Made by a program: the position numbers and the translations under genes
The notes under the pieces: model-generated
Seen by the model: only the letters and a program-made list of their open reading frames with translations
What the model was told of the DNA's origin: nothing
The model's database searches: none
NCBI GenBank assembly: GCA_003220985.1
Contig: QHTY01000150.1
Location: forward strand, 1-43,550
Length of the DNA: 43,550 bases
Reading direction: 5' to 3'
Origin: Gemmatimonadota bacterium
GTDB taxonomy: Bacteria > Gemmatimonadota > Gemmatimonadetes > Gemmatimonadales > GWC2-71-9
In this document: piece by piece, positions 43,343 to 43,550 of the stretch
Numbering within the stretch: position 1 is the first letter of the stretch
How the letters are laid out: every line of letters begins with the position of its first letter

Positions 43343-43550
43343 TGGATAGGAACCGCCTCCTCCTCGCCTTCGTGCTCATGATGATGGTGGCGATCGCGCC
43401 ATCGATCATCTGGCCCCCGAAGAAGTCGGACCGTCGGACGGTCGGACAGCCTGACAGTTTGCGTGTGAGCGATTCGTCTACGTCGCCGCGCGCCACCGCA
43501 CCGCCTGCCCCGTCCGACGGTCCGACCGTCCGACCGTCAGACGCCGATAC
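43342..43550 (+). CDS. yidC: Membrane protein insertase YidC, N-terminal fragment
   Basis: Starts ATG 43342 and runs off the window end (69 residues visible). MDRNRLLLAFVLMMMVAIA is the first membrane helix typical of Gram-negative YidC. It is followed by a Ser/Pro/Thr-rich periplasmic loop start (PPKKSDRRTVGQPDSLRVSD). The large periplasmic domain and insertase core are outside. Position after rpmH-rnpA-yidD supports the call. Loop DNA carries repeated octamers. Confidence 0.85.
   Translation, partial: MDRNRLLLAFVLMMMVAIAPSIIWPPKKSDRRTVGQPDSLRVSDSSTSPRATAPPAPSDGPTVRPSDAD
43425..43542 (+). repeat. Inverted pair of short GTCGGACGG-type tandem repeats
   Basis: GTCGGAC units repeat at 43425-43447; the complementary orientation (GTCCGAC units) repeats at 43512-43542, 64 bases later. 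The arms can pair over about 20 bases. Both lie in the variable yidC loop. Confidence 0.6.

Overview
The window is about 43.5 kb of dense, high-GC bacterial chromosome. It contains roughly 40 genes with almost no free intergenic space, heavy use of GTG starts and many 4-base GTGA stop/start overlaps. The gene set points to Gemmatimonadota or a close relative: several Hanks-type Ser/Thr kinases (one with a TPR sensor half), a GWxTD-domain lipoprotein, many small secreted lipoproteins, and the standard dnaA/dnaN origin neighbourhood. The taxonomic call is inference from gene content and style, not from a marker-gene search. No rRNA, tRNA, CRISPR array, IS element or prophage was seen.

Layout. 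1-3.9 kb: end of an M28 peptidase, two paralogous membrane proteins in tandem, and a cyclase-family hydrolase with a short TetR regulator whose upstream region carries two near-identical palindromes. 3.9-10 kb: 7Fe ferredoxin, alpha/beta hydrolase, a PLP-dependent deaminase-like enzyme, a 58-residue protein, RNase D, a SufT/MIP18-like protein, a DCC thiol-disulfide protein, a beta-lactamase-fold hydrolase and an AmmeMemoRadiSam radical SAM enzyme. 10-17 kb: membrane-anchored matrixin-like protease, MmpL/RND exporter, type IV pilin-like protein, DNA polymerase I with a degenerate proofreading domain, and cold-shock protein. 17-25 kb: Slt70-like transglycosylase, GWxTD lipoprotein, a frameshifted kinase, pyrE, a multi-TM chemoreceptor-like protein and an AraC-type regulator with a pseudo-receiver.

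25-35 kb is the most unusual part. A stand-alone membrane-anchored sensor-like domain sits directly before a kinase that carries the same domain in its own C-terminal half. Then comes a strong promoter preceded by two CRP/FNR-like boxes exactly 21 bp apart. It drives a pair of paralogous secreted proteins, the first broken by an in-frame amber codon. A third kinase and two frameshifted genes follow (a P1/DmpA-type peptidase and a large lipoprotein). Three of the four broken genes of the window fall in this stretch.

35-43.5 kb is the replication-origin neighbourhood. It holds RNase P RNA (rnpB, not protein coding), small lipoprotein and outer-membrane-like genes, a fourth kinase divergent from mtgA, then dnaN and dnaA on the minus strand, and rpmH-rnpA-yidD-yidC on the plus strand. 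The dnaA-dnaN gap has an AT-rich stretch, five consecutive TAG trinucleotides, a GC-rich spacer and a DnaA-box-like site, which is the layout of a DnaA-trio basal unwinding element. The dnaA promoter carries a consensus DnaA box between its -35 and -10 elements.
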